Shown in pieces: positions 14,941 to 20,254 of a stretch of DNA of 20,254 nt; positions within the stretch are counted from its first letter, which is position 1, and the number at the start of each line of letters is the position of its first letter. Below the pieces are notes generated by a model that had not been told where the DNA came from, made no database searches, and was given only the letters and a program-made list of their open reading frames with translations. This stretch comes from Stephanodiscus triporus (Eukaryota > Bacillariophyta > Thalassiosirophyceae > Thalassiosirales > Thalassiosiraceae). The position numbers were made by a program, and so were the translations under genes. The DNA lies in contig JALLAZ010001095.1 of NCBI GenBank assembly GCA_036939755.1, forward strand, positions 1 to 20,254, written 5' to 3'.

Positions 14941-17900
14941 ATGAACTCTGACTTCTTCTGTCTGATACGAGGCTGTCCTCACTCCATTGGTGGTGATCAT
15001 GCCCCCTTCCTAACCAGGACTACACTCATCCGACACCTCCATACACCCGTCCACTCTTCCACTCACCACCTCATCAACCACACACGATGCATCACCGCCA
15101 GCATCTACACATGCTGCACATCTTCTTGACCATCCAGTCCAAAGATCTTCTTCTCTTCCCTATGTGCCCTCCAAAATCATTGCATCACAATCCACCCTCC
15201 CCCTAGATGACACCTGTTCCCACCAACCCTCCTTCCACCTCCTTTGCGATCTCACCTCACCTTCTCCACTCTCATTCGCCCCCACACACAGAAAACCATT
15301 GGGCTCATGGTCTTGATTTCATCTGTCATCTCCTCCGTTTATGATCATGAACCCCCCAACTTTCGCACAACATGGTGCCACTTAATTTGCTCACGCAACA
15401 AATCCTCTTTCAACAACTTACAGGCTGTGGTCATACGGTCTATTGTCACTGCCAACACTAACTGCTCCTCCATCGACGACACTGCACCCTTCTGGTGGCT
15501 CCTCCTCCACCTTGACATGCTCATTTTTGCCCCCTCAACTCGGCACCAACAATCTGACTCATCTATCCATGGCACCATCCTAGACCGCATCAATGCAGCC
15601 TTTTCTGGTGATATTGCTTTCCTCTTCAACTCAGCCATGCAAGTCCGTTGACTCACACAAAATACACGCCCTGCATACATTGGCAAAAATCGAATACCGC
15701 ACTGCCATCAGCCTTGCATGTTCCTCCCAATCAATTGCCATAATAGGCCCCCACAACATCTCTCACATCAACAAACTCTACACAAAACCGGTCCCACCAT
15801 GCAATCACCCTTGCCCCACCCCATCCACCCCTCCTCAATCATTCTCCCTTCCTGGCGATATTTGCAAAGCAATCCTCCATGCGGCCAAAAACAAGGGTGC
15901 GGGCATCAACGCAGACTCCATCAACCTCTTCACAAGACCCTTGTCAAACAACCCATCCCCTCCATTAAACCAGACCTACACTATGTCTTTGATCTAATCT
16001 ACCAAAACAAACTTCCACAATCCATCAAACGCTACTTTACTGATGTCTTTCTGTTCTGTCTCCACAAAGATCCCTCGGATGCCACCAAACTCTGTCCCCT
16101 TGGTATTCCTACTGCCATCCGCCACCTGATCGTAAACCACATCGCCCACACCCTCCAAGACAAGTTCGCATCCCACCTACTCCCGCTCAACTATGCGGTT
16201 GGCATTCCTAATGGCAGTGACTTTGTCGTCAAAGCTATGCAACTCTCGATTGAAAAATACATCAACACACCCCAATGCACCAACACCCTCTCCTCCCGAG
16301 CAGCCATCTTCTTTGATCTCACAAACCAATGCAATCTCTCTCCCTGAAATGCTCCCTCTCACCATGCTTTTTTATCAAGATGCCACCACAGTTCATCACA
16401 AATGGGATGATGGCACCTGGCGCACCCTCCTCATAAAAGAAGGTGTCAGTCAAGGATGCCCCCTCTCACCCCTCTTTGCTTCCTTTGTTGTCACTCAACT
16501 CCTCCAACCCATTGATTACCCCTCCTACAAGAACGTGCCACTGCACGTTTGGCCTCAGGTGACCCAGGTGATGATGGCTTCTGCGGCATCTCCCACCTCC
16601 TTGGCTATGTTGATGACATCTCCTCATGCGTCTACCTTACTGACTTACCCTTCCTCTGCACAACACTTAAACAACTCAGTGCCTCCATCGGATGCTTCTT
16701 CAACCCTTCCAAAACTCGGATACTCACCTCCTGCAACAGGACATTTACACTACCCCTCCTTCAAATGATCAACCGCACCCTCGCCACATCAATCACAACC
16801 ACAACTGCTGAATTCTCCACACATCCACACCCCACCAACAAATCTGCCCCATCCCTCCCAGTCAAACTCACCGCCGGCTTCCGCCTCCTTGGCCAACCAG
16901 TTGGCTCCACATCCTCCGCAACTTCATTCTTCTCCTCCTGCATTTCGACCATGAAGGCAAGCATTTCATCACTTACCACCTCCATCACCTACGAACAAAC
17001 CCAACTATGCCTCTTCTCCTGACAATGCCTCATCCAGAAACCCCACACCTCCTTGCAGCCAACATCCTATAAAACTTACCTCTTGATGACCCCGACCCAA
17101 ATGAGAAGAATGGAACGGACTCTTCACATCCATCCAACATTGACAACATCATTTCCACCTTCCTCACTACTCTCTTCAACCAACCCATAATCCCACCCTC
17201 CACTATTCTCATCAGCCAACTTAGCCTAAACTTTGGGGGCCTTGGCCTCCTGTGCCCTCGCATCCGCGCAGCACCTGACTTTGTCATTACAATGGCTGCA
17301 GCCACACGCAATGCACGACAAGGCTTTTGACTCCATCGTGACCTCCTACCCTTCCAACTCCACCAATCACTCCGTCACCTCTTCAAACAATCTACCAACC
17401 CCACCTCCCAAATCCTCCAACAATTCCACTGTTTACTTCCATCCATCGCACATATTGCATGTGCACCCTCAACACCAACACACAATTGGATCGATCATTT
17501 TCTCACTTCCGTCTCCAAAAAAACTGCCTGCTCCCAAATCAAAACCCACTGCAGCAACTACCTTTGGACAGAACTCCATCACAAATTCTACAACACCACT
17601 CCTGACAACCTACACCTCCTCCCAAGCATACTTTCCCCTCAAACATCTTACCCACTCATCTCTCTCTGCCGCAGCCTACCACAAAACTGACTACCACCTT
17701 GGATCTTCCTCTCTGCCCTCAAACACAAACTTTGCCTCCCTCTTTTTGATGCAACTGATAAACCCTTCTGCCCATGTGGACGCTGCACTGACCCATTCGC
17801 CAATCATATATTCCAATGTCAACAAATCAACAAAATTGGTGCCCACAATTTCATCCGTGATGGCTTTGCGTCCACCCTTGGCCCCCTCCTTACAAACGCT

Positions 17901-18497
17901 GGCTTTCTCCTCCCATCCTCTACTCTTGAGATTGAACCACAACTCCACCTGCCTTTCAACCCACACGCACGACCATTCAACCTCTCTTTCCACCCAGATC
18001 CATCATCCCCACCCCTCATCAACCATGCCTGCCCCTACACCACCATTGGCCACATCACTTGGCGACACAGTCATCGGAGACCTCCATACACACAATATGG
18101 TTCTCATCCCTCTTGTAATTGACCCCCATGGACGATTTGGCCTCCTCCTCCAAACCTTCCTATTTGACACAGAACCTACAACTCCAATGTCATTCACTGC
18201 AAACAAACCCAACGCCACAATAATGTACCCCAAAATTACCACCTTCCCCAGCCCAAAAGGCGTCCTCCAACTTGCAGATCATAATGGAAACGTACAAAAA
18301 CCCGACCCTTTTACGGACACTCCTATTTTGCACCAACCCCAACAATCCACACCCTACAACAACTCGGCCTCACTATCATAAGAGCCTTTGAAATTCATAT
18401 TCGCTATGCACGCCGTAGATTCAATGACCACCCTGATCTTCCCCCTGATCACGACCCATTCGTTTCTCTCTTTAATGGCCAATCAATAGAAACTTAA
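14941..18497 (+). mobile_element. Decayed non-LTR-type reverse-transcriptase element
   Basis: One degraded coding unit read across frames in a consistent order. (1) From ATG 14941, a zinc-finger-like segment CLIRGCPH...LIRHLHTPVH. (2) 15370-15651, FNNLQAVVIRSIV...WWLLLHLDMLIFAPSTRHQ, GDIAFLF. (3) 15695-15945, PCPTPSTPPQSFSLPGDIC, NKGAGINADSINLF. (4) 15928-16347, RT fingers and motif A (AAIFFDLTNQCN). (5) 16340-16530, motif B (SQGCPLSPLF). (6) 16552-17022, motif C (YVDD), then CFFNPSKTRIL and FRLLGQPVG. (7) 17070-18040, GGLGLLCPRIRAAPDF and CPCGRCTDPFANHIFQC. (8) about 18055-18280, VIGDLHTHNMVLIPL, DPHGRFG. (9) to TAA 18495-18497. At least five frame changes and in-frame TGA at 17328 and 17688 make it a pseudogene. 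No LTRs, endonuclease or poly-A tail is seen. LINE-like ancestry is inferred from the RT motifs; I associate this family with diatom genomes but could not check it. Confidence 0.85.
15928..17022 (+). pseudogene. Broken RT core of the element (motifs A-D)
   Basis: The fingers segment LPQSIKRYFTDVFLFCLHKD and LCPLGIPTAIRHLI precede GIPNGSDFVVKAMQLSIEKY and the motif A aspartate (FFDL). That frame ends at 16347. Motif B (EGVSQGCPLSP) is in a second frame, and motif C (GYVDDISSCV) is back in the first. Motif A is followed almost at once by the MLPLTMLFYQD segment, shorter than the spacing usual between RT motifs A and B, so an internal deletion is likely. No active enzyme can be made from this copy. 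Confidence 0.8.
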
Positions 18498-18584
18498 GCC
18501 TAAATATATATACATATATTCTGTAGCTGTTGATGCCGATAATGCCGAGCTATCTCAAGAGATGTAGAACCATACTCTTCACTT

Positions 18585-18853
18585 ATTATCCGTCTCTTGC
18601 AGGCGTGTGAGTTCCTGGGCCCAACAAATTATGTGTTTTTTCTTTCGTGAAAATAGTCAATGAATTCACATGGGAACTTGCATTCGCCAGTCTTCGGGCA
18701 AAAAGGCAATGCCGACGCAGCATATACTCTTGCGGCAAGCCCAGAATTATTCAGTTCTATGATACTTTGTGCGTAACTAGCCTCCCGAGGGGAGACAAAA
18801 AAGATTAAAAATTTGTTGGGCAAGAGCTCACACGCCTGCTAGCCACAGATAAT
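18585..18853. mobile_element. MITE-like element with about 45-bp terminal inverted repeats
   Basis: The left arm (18585-18630) and right arm (18810-18853) are inverted copies. Perfect blocks are GCAGGCGTGTGAG and GCCCAACAAATT, joined by a short imperfect stretch, and the match extends outward to ATTATC with four mismatches. The 179-base interior codes nothing recognisable. I see no convincing target-site duplication. It begins 88 bases after the stop of the RT element. Confidence 0.7.
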
Positions 18854-19181
18854 GAGGTTGAGGGAAATCCGCGCCAAGATACATCTACTTGGTCCCACGC
18901 AGCAGCTTCAAGCTTCAACATACCTTAAAAAATTATCTCCTTGTTGGTCAGACAAAAGTATAATACTGTATGATGTAGTCCCTATGAGCCACGTACTTAG
19001 AGGTCCATGAAGTAACCCTAAATCGTCCCTATCAAGAAAAGTAAGACATGCTTAGAGTCAGGATTAATGTGAGCCTAAAGATGGTAACAGTATATAACAT
19101 GTATAAGGTGAGTACAAAAATGTCAGTTAGAAAGGCCAGCTTTGCCCCATTATATTGAAGTCACAATGAGCGCCCAATGCA

Positions 19182-19248
19182 TGAAGAGCTTAAGTCCAGC
19201 TGCCCAGACTCTCAAACCCTTAAGAATGCCTTCTAATAAATGCTGTCA
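19182..19248 (+). repeat. Dispersed direct repeat, copy 1
   Basis: Begins TGAAGAGCTTAAGTCCAGC and runs through CCAGACTCTCAAACC to AATAAATGCTGTCA. It matches 19455-19520 with one 1-nt indel (TTAAGAATG versus TTAGAATG) and one substitution. A partial third copy (TAATAAATGCTGTCAtCAACACC) lies at about 19271-19291. Confidence 0.85.
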
Positions 19249-19454
19249 CAAGTAGAATGTGATATGTTTTAATAAATGCTGTCATCAACACCATTTCATT
19301 ATATTCTTATCACTTATAGTACATGTAGAATGTGGTATGTCTGTTGTGTAGAAAAAAATGTCAGTTAAGATTCTCATCACATCTGTTGGGTGGTATTTAG
19401 AGAGGACAATGAATTTATGTAACATAAGAATATTTTTTGGCGCGCAAAAAACAT

Positions 19455-19520
19455 TGAAGAGCTTAAGTCCAGCTGCCCAGACTCTCAAACCCTTAGAATG
19501 CCTTCTAATAAATGCTGCCA
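19455..19520 (+). repeat. Dispersed direct repeat, copy 2
   Basis: Near-identical to 19182-19248, 273 bases downstream. The two sites lie in a segment that also repeats GTAGAATGTGnTATGT (about 19253 and 19325), indicating stepwise local duplication. Confidence 0.85.
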
Positions 19521-20201
19521 CCAACACTGTTGTATTACACGAAAAACATAACTGACATTTCCCGCCAGAGCCAAGCACGTAGAATTCAAATAAAAATTAC
19601 ATACGAACAGTATGTCTTGGAATATTGTACTCTCTTATAGTATTTGTACTCACATAGTTTTTGACTGGTACCCCGTTTTCCAGAATTGGCCAAACTCAGC
19701 TGGAGCTACAGCAAATCTGCTGATTTATTTGCCTTTTTTTCCTTGATTTTTTCTTGATTTTGAGCACTGCCAACCCCGAGACAAAAGGAAATAAATGTTT
19801 AGACAGCACAGACATCTTCTCACCATGTATGCAAAGAGGACTGCCATTTGAACTGCCCCAATCCACCTATTATTTACAGAGATATTAGGTGGGACAGCAG
19901 TTGGTTTTGGTTTGTTGGGGGGGTACAGTTTTGGGGTTGACACGCGATGTACCAAGGTCAAAGCTAGGTTCAAAAAAATCACCCCAACCATGGCAGCCGT
20001 CGTTGTCCCACGGCCGTCAATCATCGTCTATGTCATTAAAACTAGACAAGATTATCTTTATTAATTATGATACTACTAAACACAGCAGGTCGACGACGAT
20101 GACACTGTTGCAGGCAACGATGCCTAAGACGGAGATCAAGAATATCCCCCCTTGTCACTTTAATTGGCGACAAAAAACCTTTGTGTTTCGCTCGACGTAT
20201 G

Positions 20202-20219
20202 GACTATGAATTCATAGTC
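20202..20219. repeat. 18-bp perfect palindrome
   Basis: GACTATGAATTCATAGTC equals its own reverse complement. A related half, GAATTCATATT, follows at about 20228-20238. No function can be assigned. Confidence 0.75.
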
Positions 20220-20254
20220 AAGCTACGAATTCATATTACCCCACTGATATCCAT

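Larger units (their letters stand above)
18498..20254. other. Gene-free AT-rich repeat region
   Basis: 1,757 bases with no supported gene. It contains an inverted-repeat element (18585-18853), duplicated segments (19182-19248, 19271-19291, 19455-19520) and an 18-bp palindrome (20202-20219). Short ORFs span repeats and lack motifs. Confidence 0.6.

Noticed and set aside
15345..15686. 113-aa minus ORF in the RT element.
   Set aside because: Antisense of RT-family coding sequence whose plus-strand motifs are recognisable.
18629..18823. 64-aa minus ORF inside the inverted-repeat element.
   Set aside because: It nearly fills the interior and enters the arms, but shows no motif; such length is expected by chance.
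19285..19578. 97-aa minus ORF near the end of the window.
   Set aside because: It crosses the duplicated segment, whose other copy does not keep the frame, and it has no recognisable domain.

Overview
The window looks like nuclear DNA of a photosynthetic stramenopile, most likely a diatom. Four things point that way. The genes are compact and GC-rich and lie between AT-richer spacers. A phosphoglycerate kinase carries a mitochondrial-type presequence, as expected where lower glycolysis is mitochondrial. Two paralogous secreted, Cys-rich membrane proteins carry an R-x-L site behind the signal peptide, as diatom cell-wall proteins do. A decayed reverse-transcriptase element is of a kind I associate with diatom genomes. 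The assignment rests on protein features only and was not tested by any search.

Left half (1-8755), gene-dense. (1) The 3' part of a TON2/PPP2R3C-type PP2A B'' subunit (+), whose last exon lies behind a 96-nt intron. (2) A complete phosphoglycerate kinase (-), convergent with it. (3) A divergent FSH1-type alpha/beta-hydrolase relative (+) full of GAC/TCG trinucleotide tracts; it needs one frameshift and seems to lack its catalytic Ser and His. (4) and (5) A head-to-head pair of paralogous secreted single-pass membrane proteins sharing a 617-bp promoter region. Both divergent intergenic regions contain TACTCT/AGAGTA boxes, some of them palindromic.

Middle (8756-13160). The 3' flank of the second secreted gene holds a decayed local duplication, an exact 55-bp direct repeat and a C17 run. 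A large RS/RD-repeat protein (-) follows; it probably belongs to mRNA processing.

Right half (13161-20254), repeat territory. One reverse-transcriptase element (about 14941-18497, +) has been broken by frameshifts, an apparent internal deletion and TGA stops. It still shows an N-terminal zinc-finger-like segment, RT palm motifs (SQGCPLSP, YVDD) and a C-terminal CPCG...H...C box. The decayed coding-like stretch upstream (13161-14397) is unassigned. Downstream are a 269-bp inverted-repeat (MITE-like) element, a partly duplicated AT-rich spacer and an 18-bp palindrome, with no supported gene.

The genes do not form a pathway. The functional units are the divergent PGK/FSH1-like pair and the divergent secreted-protein pair. 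I found no clearly new system. The strongest leads are the secreted pair, the hydrolase-like protein without its nucleophile, and the architecture of the RT element. No tRNA, rRNA or CRISPR array was seen.
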